The notes below the pieces were generated by a model that saw only the letters and a program-made list of their open reading frames with translations, was not told the origin of the DNA and searched no databases. From Thermocrinis albus DSM 14484 (GTDB lineage Bacteria; Aquificota; Aquificia; Aquificales; Aquificaceae), in contig NC_013894.1 of the NCBI RefSeq assembly GCF_000025605.1, positions 109,529 to 173,528 of the forward strand: a DNA stretch of 64,000 nucleotides, given 5' to 3'. Made by a program: the position numbers and the translations under genes. Shown piece by piece: positions 44,355 to 52,846 of this stretch; position 1 is the stretch's first letter, and every line of letters starts with the position of its first letter.

Positions 44355-44887
44355 AGATAGTCATAACGGGAGAACCGGGTGTCGGTAAAACCACCCTCGT
44401 TAAAAAACTGGTCCAAATGTTGGGAGACAGAGCGGTAGGATTCTGGACGGAGGAGATAAGGGATAAAAAGACAGGAAAAAGAACAGGGTTTAAGGTGATA
44501 AACACACAAGGACAGGAGGTTGTCTTTGCATCCAAGTTCTTCACGTCGCGCCATCTGGTGGGTTCTTACGGCGTTAACGTGGAACGCTTTGAAAAGGTTG
44601 CTCTTCCGGTTCTGGAGGAGGCCATAAAGGCCGAAAAGGATAAGGTGGTTGTCATAGACGAAGTGGGTAAGATGGAGCTCTTTTCAAGACCTTTCAGAGA
44701 GCTGGTAAGACAGATACTCCATGATCCCACCAAAAGGGTGGTGGTCACCATTCCCATAAGGGATGTGCATCCTCTTGTGAAGGAGATAAGGAGGCTCAAA
44801 GGTGCTGTTCTTATAGAACTCACCCTTGAGAACCGTGAGCGGATACATCAGGATATATTCCAGCTTCTTTTAACTTCTCTAAGATAA
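44351..44887 (+). CDS. THEP1-family nucleoside-triphosphatase
   Basis: A 178-residue P-loop NTPase of the THEP1 type, first characterised from Aquifex aeolicus as a slow NTPase. Walker A is TGEPGVGKTT, the Walker B region is VVVIDEVGKMELFS, and RVVVTIPIRDVHP follows. The biological role is not known. It is coupled to the carB half gene by ATGA. The last 68 bp are antisense to the 3' end of miaA. Confidence 0.9.
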   Translation: MKIVITGEPGVGKTTLVKKLVQMLGDRAVGFWTEEIRDKKTGKRTGFKVINTQGQEVVFASKFFTSRHLVGSYGVNVERFEKVALPVLEEAIKAEKDKVVVIDEVGKMELFSRPFRELVRQILHDPTKRVVVTIPIRDVHPLVKEIRRLKGAVLIELTLENRERIHQDIFQLLLTSLR

Positions 44888-45761
44888 AACTCAATGCCCC
44901 TTCTGTTCCAAGAGCATCCATGTCTACCTCTATCCAACCTTGTTTTGAAAACCACCTCATCTGTCTTTTGGCATACTGGAGAGTGTTTCTGATGATGTTG
45001 TTTACCGCATCCGACAGAGTTATCTCCCCCTTCAGGTAAGGGATAAGCTCCTTGTAACCTATAGCTTGCTGAGAGGTCAAAAAGTTTTCTAGACCCATCT
45101 GCATCAACCTTCTTACCTCCTCCACCAGTCCCTGCTGTATCATCAGCTGGGCACGTTGAGCTATCCTCTCTGCCAGAACGCTTCTGCTACGCTTCAGATA
45201 AAAGCACAAACATTGAAAGCGTGGACTGGACCATCTGTGAAAGGAGGAGAAGGGCCTTCCTGTTTGCAAGAAGACCTCCAGAGCTCTCACCACCCTCCTC
45301 AGATCATTGGGGGATATCTTACCGGCGTAGAGGGGATCCACCACCAGCAGCTTTTGGTAAAGCCAGAGATTTCCTCTACGCCTGGCTATAAGGTACAGCC
45401 TTTCCCTCAGTTTCCAATCAGGTGGAGGTGTGTCCTCTATACCGTACAGAAGCACCTGCAGGTAAAGGTAGGACCCACCACACACCAGAGGTATCTTCTT
45501 TCTCCTTAGAAGATCTTCCACTGCGCGCAGCGCCCTCTCTTCAAACATACGAGCGTCAAACACCACACCGGGATCCACTTCATCCACCAAGTGGTGTTTT
45601 ATCTCTTTCATACACTGCACGGGCTTAGCTGTCCCTATGTCCATACCTCTGTATACCGCCATGGAATCGGCACTTATTATTTCGGTGTTCAGTCTTTTGG
45701 CAAGAAGGCAACACAGTTCCGACTTTCCGCTAGCGGTGGGACCTGCAACCACCAGAATCAT
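44820..45761 (-). CDS. miaA: tRNA dimethylallyltransferase
   Basis: Adds an isopentenyl group to A37 of tRNAs reading UNN codons. The P-loop is GPTASGKSEL. ISADSMAVYRGMDIGTAKP, LVDEVDPG and GGSYLYLQVLLYG are family motifs, and QQAIGYKELIPYLKG and YAKRQMRWFSKQ form the C-terminal tRNA-binding part. Its 313 residues are complete. It is last in the trpB-thiE-miaA minus-strand operon and overlaps thiE by 4 bp. Confidence 0.95.
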   Translation of the reverse strand: MILVVAGPTASGKSELCCLLAKRLNTEIISADSMAVYRGMDIGTAKPVQCMKEIKHHLVDEVDPGVVFDARMFEERALRAVEDLLRRKKIPLVCGGSYLYLQVLLYGIEDTPPPDWKLRERLYLIARRRGNLWLYQKLLVVDPLYAGKISPNDLRRVVRALEVFLQTGRPFSSFHRWSSPRFQCLCFYLKRSRSVLAERIAQRAQLMIQQGLVEEVRRLMQMGLENFLTSQQAIGYKELIPYLKGEITLSDAVNNIIRNTLQYAKRQMRWFSKQGWIEVDMDALGTEGALSFILEKLKEAGIYPDVSAHGSQG

Positions 45762-46324
45762 TCTTCCAAGAATAGGCTTATGCCTGCAACTCCGTAGGCT
45801 CCGTTCTTATAACACAGCTTCAGTTTGTCCCACGTAACACCACCAAGAGCGTAAACAGGTATGGAAACAGCTCTGGACACTTCCGCTAAAGTTTTAAGAC
45901 CAACAGGCTCTGCGTTGGGATGGGACCTGGTGGGGAATATGGGACTGAGGGTTATAAAGTCAGCTCCCTCCCTCTCCGCTTGAAGGGCTTCCTCCATGTT
46001 ATGGGCAGAGAAACCTACCAGGAGCTTTGGGCTGAGTTTTTTGACCACCGAAGGTGGAAGTCCAGAAGAGGGTAGATGAACACCATCTGCCTCCACGGCC
46101 ATGGCGATGTCTACCCTGTCGTTTATAAAAAGGAGAGCACCGTAGCGTGCCGTTATCTCGCGCACTTTTAGGGCTTTTTGATAGTACTGAGATGCTGAGA
46201 TATCCTTCTCCCTCAACTGGATCATTCTCACACCCCTTTCCATGAGGCGCAGTAAAATCTCCTCCCATCTGTCACCATAGAGTTTACTGTCGGTGATGGC
46301 GTAAAGTCTAGGTAGCTGAGCCAT
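45758..46324 (-). CDS. thiE: Thiamine-phosphate synthase family protein (ThiE/TenI)
   Basis: A (beta/alpha)8 barrel with [41 protein letters not shown] and a final phosphate-binding YALGGVT. ThiE joins HMP-pyrophosphate and thiazole phosphate. The loop [14 protein letters not shown] differs from the usual ThiE form with T-K-x-D, so a TenI-type aromatase is possible. The frame runs 12 codons further upstream. The start [12 protein letters not shown] is preferred because it fits the family and overlaps the trpB end by only 17 bp. Confidence 0.78.
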   Translation of the reverse strand: MAQLPRLYAITDSKLYGDRWEEILLRLMERGVRMIQLREKDISASQYYQKALKVREITARYGALLFINDRVDIAMAVEADGVHLPSSGLPPSVVKKLSPKLLVGFSAHNMEEALQAEREGADFITLSPIFPTRSHPNAEPVGLKTLAEVSRAVSIPVYALGGVTWDKLKLCYKNGAYGVAGISLFLEE

Positions 46325-47504
46325 GCAAAAGCTCGATAACGTGCTGTATGTCCTTATCACCTCTCCCGGAGAGGTTTAGAACCACGATGCCACCTTTCCC
46401 TATCTCCCTTGCTATCTCTACTGTTTTCAGAACGGCGTGAGCAGGCTCAAGAGCGGGTATTATACCCTCCAGTCTGGCCAGAAGCTTAAAGCCCTCCAGT
46501 GCTTCCTCATCAGTGGCTGTGAGGTATATGGCCCTACCTGATTGAAAAAGGTAGGCGTGTTCTGGCCCTACTCCGGGATAGTCTAGTCCCGCCGACACGG
46601 AATGGGTGGGTAGTATCTGGCCTTCCTCGTCCTGCAGGAAGTAAGATTTCATACCATGAAGAACACCCACGGAGCCACCGTTTATAGATGCTGCATGTTG
46701 GCCCGTATGGAGACCCATACCACCTGCTTCTACACCTATCAGTTTGACTTCCGGATGTTCTACGAAGGGGTAAAAGATACCCATAGCGTTGGAGCCACCA
46801 CCCACACAGGCCACCACAGCATCGGGAAGCCTTCCTTCCGCACGTAAGATCTGCTCCTTTACTTCTTTACCTATCACACTCTGAAAATCTCTCACCATCA
46901 TGGGAAAGGGATGAGGACCCACCACGGATCCTATCACGTAGTGGGTGGTATCCACGTTGGTGACCCAGTCTCTGAGAGCTTCGTTTATAGCGTCCTTGAG
47001 GGTCCTGCTACCACTCCTCACTATGTGTACCTTGGCACCCAAAAGCTCCATTCTGAAGAGGTTAAGTCTCTGTCTCTGAGCGTCCTCCTCGCCCATGTAG
47101 ATGACACACTCAAGACCCATAAGGGCACAGGCTGTAGCGGTGGCAACACCGTGTTGTCCCGCACCTGTCTCCGCTATGACCCTTTTCTTACCCATCCTTT
47201 TGGTGAGGAGTACCTGACCTAAGGTGTTGTTGATTTTGTGGGCTCCCGTGTGGAGAAGATCCTCTCTCTTTATGTAGATCTTGGCACCACCTGCGTAACG
47301 GGTTAGATTCTCAGCCAAGTAAAGGGGTGTAGGTCTTCCTGCGTAGTGATGAAGGTAGTTTTCCAGCTCCTGCCAGAAGGTGGGATCTTCTTTTACCTTT
47401 GTGTAGGCTTCTTCCAGCTGCTCCAGAGCGTACATGAGGGTTTCTGGAACAAACCTTCCACCAAACTCACCGAAGTATCCTCTCTCATCGGGAAGTTTCT
47501 TCAT
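46308..47504 (-). CDS. trpB: Tryptophan synthase beta chain
   Basis: A PLP enzyme joining indole and serine. [19 protein letters not shown] opens the protein. The PLP lysine lies in [13 protein letters not shown], and [30 protein letters not shown] and [16 protein letters not shown] are classic TrpB1 motifs. Length is 398. No trpA is adjacent. Instead thiE and miaA follow. TATAAT 8 bp before the ATG, with TTGGTG 17 bp further up, forms a fair promoter. Confidence 0.97.
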   Translation of the reverse strand: MKKLPDERGYFGEFGGRFVPETLMYALEQLEEAYTKVKEDPTFWQELENYLHHYAGRPTPLYLAENLTRYAGGAKIYIKREDLLHTGAHKINNTLGQVLLTKRMGKKRVIAETGAGQHGVATATACALMGLECVIYMGEEDAQRQRLNLFRMELLGAKVHIVRSGSRTLKDAINEALRDWVTNVDTTHYVIGSVVGPHPFPMMVRDFQSVIGKEVKEQILRAEGRLPDAVVACVGGGSNAMGIFYPFVEHPEVKLIGVEAGGMGLHTGQHAASINGGSVGVLHGMKSYFLQDEEGQILPTHSVSAGLDYPGVGPEHAYLFQSGRAIYLTATDEEALEGFKLLARLEGIIPALEPAHAVLKTVEIAREIGKGGIVVLNLSGRGDKDIQHVIELLHGSAT

Positions 47505-47512
47505 AATCTCTC

Positions 47513-47531
47513 ATTATAACCGTGTTAATAT
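47513..47531. promoter_or_regulatory. Divergent promoters, trpB / speE
   Basis: Minus TATAAT (47513-47518) is 8 bp before trpB and has a TTGGTG at -35 spacing of 17. Plus TAATAT (47526-47531) precedes speE by 31 bp, leaving a leader with GAGGTGG. One gene is leaderless and its divergent partner has a normal leader. Confidence 0.5.
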
Positions 47532-47562
47532 ATGACACCAAAAAGGCAAGAGGTGGTTTGGC

Positions 47563-48405
47563 ATGACGGACGTGTTCTTTATGGAGAGGGATCCTTACGC
47601 ACCCATAAGACACTGCTATCCTGTGTCTAAAGTCCTTTACCATGGCAAGAGCCCCTATCAGGAAATCATGGTGGTGGAGTCCCCCCACTTTGGAAAGGTG
47701 TTGATACTGGACGGTGTAGCTCAGTGTGACGAACGGTTTGAGTTCATCTATCACGAATTCATGGCCCACGTACCCCTTTACGCGCACCCCAATCCCCAAG
47801 ATGTCCTCATCATAGGAGGTGGTGATGGTGGCGTTCTGAGGGAAGTTCTCAAACATCCTGAGGTGAAGAGGGCGGTTCTGGTAGACATAGACAAGGAGGT
47901 GATAGAGGTGTCCAAAAAGTTCCTTCCCACCATGGCGTGCAGTTTTGACGATCCTAGGGCTATAGTCATCAACGAAGACGGCTACAAGTACATACAGGAT
48001 TACGAAGGTGAGTTTGACGTGATAATAGTGGACTCTACGGACCCAGTAGGCTTCGCTCACGTGCTTACCACCGAAGAGTTCTTCAAGTACGTGTACAGAG
48101 CCCTTAAGGAGGACGGTATATACGTAGGTCAGACAGAATCCATACATTACCACGTGGAGATAGTGAGGAGAGTACAGAAGGCTCTACGGAAGGTTTTCCC
48201 CATAGTGGATCTCTACACGGCCGTCATACCAGGTTACGCAGGCTACTGGTGGACTATGTCCATAGCCTCCAAGAAGTACCCTGTACGAGAACCTTCCAGA
48301 GAAGTTACCGTTTCCACAAAACTTTACAGTGCTGACATGCATAGGTATGCCTTCCTTCCCGAAAGCTTTTACCAGAGAATTCTGAATGGTGATTACTCTT
48401 TCTGA
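47563..48405 (+). CDS. speE: Polyamine aminopropyltransferase (spermidine synthase)
   Basis: Transfers aminopropyl groups from decarboxylated SAM. VLILDGVAQCDERFEFIYHE, VLIIGGGDGGVLREVLKH (cofactor site), and VDSTDPVGFAHVL with the catalytic Asp are present, and Y-H-E residues line the polyamine pocket. Thermophiles use such enzymes for long polyamines, so the substrate may be other than putrescine. The 280 residues are normal. GAGGTGG in the leader fixes the start. The 3' end overlaps rnhC by 13 bp. Confidence 0.94.
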   Translation: MTDVFFMERDPYAPIRHCYPVSKVLYHGKSPYQEIMVVESPHFGKVLILDGVAQCDERFEFIYHEFMAHVPLYAHPNPQDVLIIGGGDGGVLREVLKHPEVKRAVLVDIDKEVIEVSKKFLPTMACSFDDPRAIVINEDGYKYIQDYEGEFDVIIVDSTDPVGFAHVLTTEEFFKYVYRALKEDGIYVGQTESIHYHVEIVRRVQKALRKVFPIVDLYTAVIPGYAGYWWTMSIASKKYPVREPSREVTVSTKLYSADMHRYAFLPESFYQRILNGDYSF

Positions 48406-49169
48406 AGGAAGAAGAGTTTAATGGTCCTTCTGGCTCTCTCAGGATCCTCCCTCAGTATACGGTGGGCTTCTTGCATAGCTTTAGCAGAGCTTCCGGCAGG
48501 TAAACCTTCCCGTTGTAGCCATTGGAGGAAGTGATATCTGGCAGCTATGGAGGCACAGGCAACCGCTATGTTCTTCTCTCCTTTTGGAACAAAGGTGACC
48601 TTAGGTCCGAAAGGGTTACGGGAGGCATAGGCATCCACCACTATAGGATACTGGCAGGGGACCTCTTTTAGTAACTCTTTGTAAAGGTAGGTTAGCACCC
48701 TGTTCATGTTGGGCATGTCCTTGTACAAGGCGTTGAGCTCCTCCGGTGGCATTATTCTACACCTTATATCCACCAGATCTTGCATCAAGGAAAATTTTTT
48801 GGCTATCTGCTGGGGTGTAAGGGATTTTCCATCTCTGGGAGCTACCTGTACCAGCTTTAGATAGTTCTCCGGTTTGACCACAGCACAGCACACCACCAAA
48901 GGCCCGAAAACGTCCCCCTTGCCCGACTCATCACAACCCACAACAGGACCCTCTAAACCCCCCAATTTCTCGAGGAGAAGGTCCCTTATCCTTTCCGCCC
49001 CCTTGCCCTGTATCAGCACTACCCCGCTGGGAAAGTAGGAAACTTTGACACCTTCACCTTGCAAAGACCAAACAGCGCCTCTCACCCATGCTTCCTTTAG
49101 ACCAAAACCCCTCAGATAAGACAGCAGATCCTCCGACAGTTCCTCCGGTATCTTAAGGGTCAGGTTCAT
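48393..49169 (-). CDS. rnhC: Ribonuclease HIII
   Basis: Cuts RNA in RNA/DNA hybrids. An N-terminal TBP-like substrate-binding domain (residues 1-80, with VWSLQGEGVKVSYFPSGVV) precedes the catalytic domain VVGCDESGKGDVFGPLVVCC, which carries the D-E-S-G-K-G-D motif specific to RNase HIII rather than HII. VVDAYAS and further acidic residues complete the site. Aquifex is known to rely on RNase HIII. At 258 residues it is slightly short. Confidence 0.93.
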   Translation of the reverse strand: MNLTLKIPEELSEDLLSYLRGFGLKEAWVRGAVWSLQGEGVKVSYFPSGVVLIQGKGAERIRDLLLEKLGGLEGPVVGCDESGKGDVFGPLVVCCAVVKPENYLKLVQVAPRDGKSLTPQQIAKKFSLMQDLVDIRCRIMPPEELNALYKDMPNMNRVLTYLYKELLKEVPCQYPIVVDAYASRNPFGPKVTFVPKGEKNIAVACASIAARYHFLQWLQREGLPAGSSAKAMQEAHRILREDPERARRTIKLFFLQKE

Positions 49170-49210
49170 ACTACAGAAAATGCATCCTCAGGTCCATGTT
49201 AAGGTGATCT

Positions 49211-49241
49211 TTGTCATCTTTTGTTAATCTTGTGTTAAAAT
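49211..49241 (+). promoter_or_regulatory. Promoter of the TonB-dependent receptor
   Basis: TTGTCA (49211-49216) and TAAAAT (49236-49241) are 19 bp apart. The transcript would carry AGGAGGAGGT a few bases before the ATG. No clear metal-regulator operator could be recognised by eye. Confidence 0.4.
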
Positions 49242-49268
49242 TATGCAAAATCTAGGAGGAGGTTTAAC

Positions 49269-51263
49269 ATGAAAGGGAGAGTGTTTCTACTTACCCTCGC
49301 TCTCTACTCGCTGGGTCAAGCCCAGGAGATTCTCCTTAAGGAACTGGAGGTGAGGGCCAAGAAAACTCACTTCCAAGACAGCCTAGAAATAAGGGAGGTA
49401 AGGGAAAGTTCTGCCAAAGACGTGGGAGAAGCTGTCCAAAAACTGGAAGGTATTTGGAAGATAAGAAAGGGAGGGATAGCCAACGATCCCGTTCTCAGAG
49501 GCTTTTACAGGGATAACATCAACGTCCTGATAGACGGTGTTAGGATTTACGGAGCGTGTCCCAACAGGATGGATCCTCCCGCCTTCCATGTAGATTTCTC
49601 TGAGGTGAAGAAAATAGAAGTCATAAAGGGTCCCTACGATGTTAGAAATCAAGGATCTATGGCTGGTCTCATTGAGATTATTACCAAAGAACCCGAGAAA
49701 GGCTTTCACCTTCAACTCAACGCCAGCGCAGGTTCCTTTAACTTCATAAACCTCTCTCCAGTTATATCCTACGCGGACGATAGGTTCTTCGGTCTTGCAG
49801 GATACTCTTACAAGTACTCCAAACCCTACAAAGACGGAGATGGTAAGAAGTTTACTGAATACACCAATTACAAACCTCAGTTCATGAACTCTAAAGCCTT
49901 TGAGATAAACACCTACTGGATTAAGATGGGCTTTAAACCTGTGGAAAAACACTCCCTGGAACTATCTTACACCAAGCAAGATGCAAGACACGTTCTGTAT
50001 CCGTACCTCATGATGGATGCCATCTACGACAAAACAGACAGGTTTAACATAGGCTACCGTATAGATAACATATCCGATACCTTGAAAGACCTGAGATTTC
50101 AGTTCTACTACAACAAGGTGGATCACTGGATGGACGACAGGTACAGAACATCCGCCGGCAGTAACCTCTGGTCCATGGCTACTGATGCCCAAACAAAAAC
50201 CTACGGTGGTAGGTTAGAGGCATCCTTTGGTTCTCTTCTGGTAGGCTTGGAGGCCTACAAAAGAAACTGGGATGCCGTCAATTACATGGGTATGGACACC
50301 CAGTACATAGTTCCCGACGTGGATGTAAAGAACTTAGGTATTTACGGTGAGTACAGAAAGAGTGTAACTCCCAAACTCAGGGCGGTGGTGGGGCTTCGTC
50401 TTGACACCACCAAGACAGAGGCAGATGGGTCAAAAGCCAACATCAACCTCTACAAAACCTACAAAAATACTACCAGCACCTCCAAAACTGACACGTACCC
50501 CTCCGGCAACGTACAGCTCTTTTACACCTTCTCACCTCAATGGGAGCTCTTCTTAGGTGTAGGTCATGCGGTAAGAGTACCCGATCCACAGGAAAGATAC
50601 TTTGCTCTGAAGAGGATGAACGCCCCAGACTGGGTGGGCAACCCTGAACTTAAACCTTCCCGTAACACCCAGGTAGATTTAGGTATACGCTACAACAACG
50701 GCAGGATACACTCTAAGCTCACCCTCTTTTACAGCTACGTGCAAGATTACATAACCCTTCACAAAGTGGTAGGGCCCATTAAAAGTGCTATGTCCTACAC
50801 CAATGTGGATGCCTACTTCTTTGGCGGAGAACTAGAGAACCGTGTGGCTCTCACCGACAAAATCTTCTTCTACGGTGGACTCTCTTACGTACAAGCAAGG
50901 AAGGAAACCGATCCCAGCAAGAACATACTTAGCTCCCGAGTGGCCGAGATTCCACCCGCCAGGGTAAGACTGTCCCTTAGGTACGACACAGGTATGTACT
51001 TCGGAGAGGTGGAAACCATTCTATCCGCCACCCAGTACAGGGTGGACACAGATTTGAAGGAACAGAGAACCTCCGGCTACGGCGTGGTGAACGTAAAAGT
51101 AGGTGGCAGTTACAGAGGACTTACCTTAACGGCGGGTGTGGATAACCTCTTTGACAAAAAGTACTATGACTATCTCTCTTATCTGAGAAATCCCTTCAAA
51201 GCAGGTGTTAAGGTACCGGAACCTGGAAGGACCTTTTACGTGAGTGCCAACTACACTTTCTAA
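49269..51263 (+). CDS. TonB-dependent outer-membrane receptor, probable copper receptor (OprC/NosA type)
   Basis: Signal peptide MKGRVFLLTLALYSLGQAQ, then a plug domain (VGEAVQKLEGIWKIRKGG; IDGVRIYGACPNRMDPP). The CPNRM segment matches the C-x3-M copper-binding motif of OprC and the G-x-CPNRMDPP signature of the TonB-copper receptor family. About 20 beta strands follow and the protein ends in an aromatic F (YVSANYTF). The 664 residues are normal. A tonB gene follows after 2 bp, so the pair is a dedicated uptake unit. Copper would serve respiratory cuproenzymes. The other copper ligands were not located. Confidence 0.82.
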   Translation: MKGRVFLLTLALYSLGQAQEILLKELEVRAKKTHFQDSLEIREVRESSAKDVGEAVQKLEGIWKIRKGGIANDPVLRGFYRDNINVLIDGVRIYGACPNRMDPPAFHVDFSEVKKIEVIKGPYDVRNQGSMAGLIEIITKEPEKGFHLQLNASAGSFNFINLSPVISYADDRFFGLAGYSYKYSKPYKDGDGKKFTEYTNYKPQFMNSKAFEINTYWIKMGFKPVEKHSLELSYTKQDARHVLYPYLMMDAIYDKTDRFNIGYRIDNISDTLKDLRFQFYYNKVDHWMDDRYRTSAGSNLWSMATDAQTKTYGGRLEASFGSLLVGLEAYKRNWDAVNYMGMDTQYIVPDVDVKNLGIYGEYRKSVTPKLRAVVGLRLDTTKTEADGSKANINLYKTYKNTTSTSKTDTYPSGNVQLFYTFSPQWELFLGVGHAVRVPDPQERYFALKRMNAPDWVGNPELKPSRNTQVDLGIRYNNGRIHSKLTLFYSYVQDYITLHKVVGPIKSAMSYTNVDAYFFGGELENRVALTDKIFFYGGLSYVQARKETDPSKNILSSRVAEIPPARVRLSLRYDTGMYFGEVETILSATQYRVDTDLKEQRTSGYGVVNVKVGGSYRGLTLTAGVDNLFDKKYYDYLSYLRNPFKAGVKVPEPGRTFYVSANYTF

Positions 51264-51265
51264 CC

Positions 51266-51925
51266 ATGATTTCACGAGGTGCCCTTTTATTGAGTGCTGT
51301 GGCCCATGCCCTCGTGCTTGTCCATCTTCACCTCACCCCTCCCCTTCCTCAGACCGCTCCGGAGGGGAGGGTGCTTTTGGTAAACTTGACAGACCTTCAG
51401 CAGGTCTCGGCTCCCGCAAAAGCCTTTCCAAAAAGTGCCCATAAAGAAAGGAGATCCTCAGTAAGAAGTCTGACCCCCTCTTCGGTAAAAAGCGACCACC
51501 AAACTCCCTCCGCCCAAAAGGAGTTTCAGGTATCCCAAGGAAATCAAACACCTGCCGCAGCAGTAACAGAGAAGGAAGCATCCAAAAGTGAGAGTGTGGC
51601 AGAGGAGCCACCCAAGAGGGTTTTTTCCCCCGAAGAGGCTGGAGAGGAGTATCTTAAGAACTACGGTCAGCTGGTAAGGGATGCTGTGGCCAGATACCTC
51701 TCTTACCCACCTTTAGCCAAGAGGATGGGATGGGAGGGTAAGGTCATCCTGAGGATAGTGCTGGACAAGGAAGGCAAGCTTCTTGACCTGACAATACAGA
51801 AAAGTTCCGGTTACCAGCTGCTGGATCAGGCAGCCTTAGAGGCTGTAGAAAGAGCCCACTCTTTTTTCCCTAAGCCGGGTATAAAAGTGGTTATTCTTTT
51901 ACCTGTGGCCTTCCGTTTAGAATAA
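51266..51925 (+). CDS. tonB: TonB-type energy transducer
   Basis: A 219-residue protein. It has an N-terminal membrane anchor (GALLLSAVAHALVLVHLHL), a long Ser/Pro/Lys/Glu-rich periplasmic linker, and a C-terminal TonB fold (YLSYPPLAKRMGWEGKVILRIV; VERAHSFFPKP). The anchor contains the conserved His (VAHALVLVH). The YP motif sits before the first strand as in TonB. It probably works with the receptor just upstream. ExbB and ExbD are not in the window and may be shared with other TonBs. Confidence 0.85.
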   Translation: MISRGALLLSAVAHALVLVHLHLTPPLPQTAPEGRVLLVNLTDLQQVSAPAKAFPKSAHKERRSSVRSLTPSSVKSDHQTPSAQKEFQVSQGNQTPAAAVTEKEASKSESVAEEPPKRVFSPEEAGEEYLKNYGQLVRDAVARYLSYPPLAKRMGWEGKVILRIVLDKEGKLLDLTIQKSSGYQLLDQAALEAVERAHSFFPKPGIKVVILLPVAFRLE

Positions 51926-51927
51926 GT

Positions 51928-51933
51928 TATAAT
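51928..51933 (+). promoter_or_regulatory. -10 box of the rpsF operon
   Basis: TATAAT immediately after the tonB stop. The start point near 51940 gives a leader of about 55 nt before rpsF. No convincing -35 was found. Confidence 0.5.
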
Positions 51934-51939
51934 AAGTAG

Positions 51940-51994
51940 GCCTCGTTCCCACCCTAAGGGTGGGGACCTGGGAAACCAGACCAGGAGGTGTGTT
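51940..51994 (+). promoter_or_regulatory. Structured rpsF leader with possible SD-masking switch
   Basis: A 10-bp hairpin (51945-51954 with 51958-51967, loop TAA) is followed by CTGG-GAAA-CCAG (51968-51979), a GNRA tetraloop. Alternatively CCTGG (51967-51971) can pair with CCAGG (51981-51985), which reaches into the AGGAGG ribosome site. The two pairings exclude each other. This is a plausible site for feedback by S6 or S6:S18. Confidence 0.4.
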
Positions 51995-52333
51995 ATGGCG
52001 AGAAGGTACTACGAGACGGTAAGACATTACGAGAGTGTGGTGGTTTTCAAACCTACCCTCAGCGAGGAGGAGGTGCAAAGACGTCTCCAGGAAGTGAGAG
52101 AGTTCATCACCAAGAAGGGTGGCCAGATCCTTGAGGAGCAAGACTGGGGCCTAAAGCAGCTTGCCTATCCCATAAACAGGTTCCAGCACGGTAGGTACTA
52201 CCTCTTTTTGATAAGATCCGAAAATCCGGAGCTACCCAACGAACTGGACTTCTTCTACAAGATCAACGATGATGTGATAAGGTGGCTCAACATCAAGGTA
52301 AAGAGACAAACGGAGAAAGCTCATGCTCAATAA
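51995..52333 (+). CDS. rpsF: 30S ribosomal protein S6
   Basis: The 112 residues have HYESVVVFKPTLSEEEVQR, GQILEEQDWGLKQLAYPINRFQHGRYYLF (two segments) and LNIKVKRQ at the end, typical of S6. S6 forms a dimer with S18 on the 30S platform. A strong AGGAGG lies 6 bases before the ATG. It heads the conserved rpsF-ssb-rpsR-rplI operon and overlaps ssb by 11 bp. Confidence 0.96.
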   Translation: MARRYYETVRHYESVVVFKPTLSEEEVQRRLQEVREFITKKGGQILEEQDWGLKQLAYPINRFQHGRYYLFLIRSENPELPNELDFFYKINDDVIRWLNIKVKRQTEKAHAQ

Positions 52334-52742
52334 AGTCATCATCATAGGTACTCTCGTGAGGGATCCCCAGATAAGGTATCTTCCTTCGGGTACACAACTT
52401 TTGGAGTTCTCTATAGTCTGGAGCAGAAGGTACCAGGTGGAAGATCAGGTAAGGGAGGAGTCCCATTTTTTTGATGTGAAGGCTTACGGCAAACTGGCCG
52501 AAAAGCTCTCCGTCAAACTCTTCAAAGGTTACACGGTGGTGGTAGAGGGAAGGCTGGCTCAAGAGAAGTGGCAGGACAAAGAAGGAAACCCTAGGAGCAA
52601 GGTGAGGATAGTGGCAGAGACGGTTCGTATCCTCAGAAAACCACGTATTGAAGGTCCTGTAGAGGAAGAGAGTGTGCCTGAAGAAGACATGGCGGGGACA
52701 GACACACCTTTCATGTCCCAAGATGATGAGATACCCTTTTAA
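52323..52742 (+). CDS. ssb: Single-stranded DNA-binding protein
   Basis: An OB-fold protein of 139 residues. NKVIIIGTLVRDPQIRYLPSGT opens the domain, and FFDVKAYGKLAEKLS and VVEGRLAQEKWQDKEGNPRSK follow. A short acidic tail ends in DDEIPF, the partner-binding tip. It is placed between the S6 and S18 genes as in many bacteria and shares their transcript. Confidence 0.95.
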   Translation: MLNKVIIIGTLVRDPQIRYLPSGTQLLEFSIVWSRRYQVEDQVREESHFFDVKAYGKLAEKLSVKLFKGYTVVVEGRLAQEKWQDKEGNPRSKVRIVAETVRILRKPRIEGPVEEESVPEEDMAGTDTPFMSQDDEIPF

Positions 52743-52846
52743 CGGGAGCATCCCATTACCGCCTGCCGGGTTCGGGATGTTCCTTTTGTGGCGGGATACA
52801 AATAGCCCGGCACCGGAGATACTAACTCCGGTAGAAAGAGGGAACC
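52743..52846 (+). ncRNA. Structured RNA between ssb and rpsR (candidate S18/S6 regulatory element)
   Basis: The 104-base gap in the ribosomal operon folds into three local helices. The first is a perfect 10-bp stem GGAGCATCCC/GGGATGTTCC (52745-52754, 52774-52783) with a 19-nt loop containing two CCG triplets. The second is CGGG/CCCG (52792-52795, 52806-52809). The third is ACCGGAG/CTCCGGT (52812-52818, 52826-52832) with a 7-nt loop. S6:S18 is known to bind leader RNAs with CCG in a hairpin. The placement just before rpsR is unusual and the function is inferred. Confidence 0.45.
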
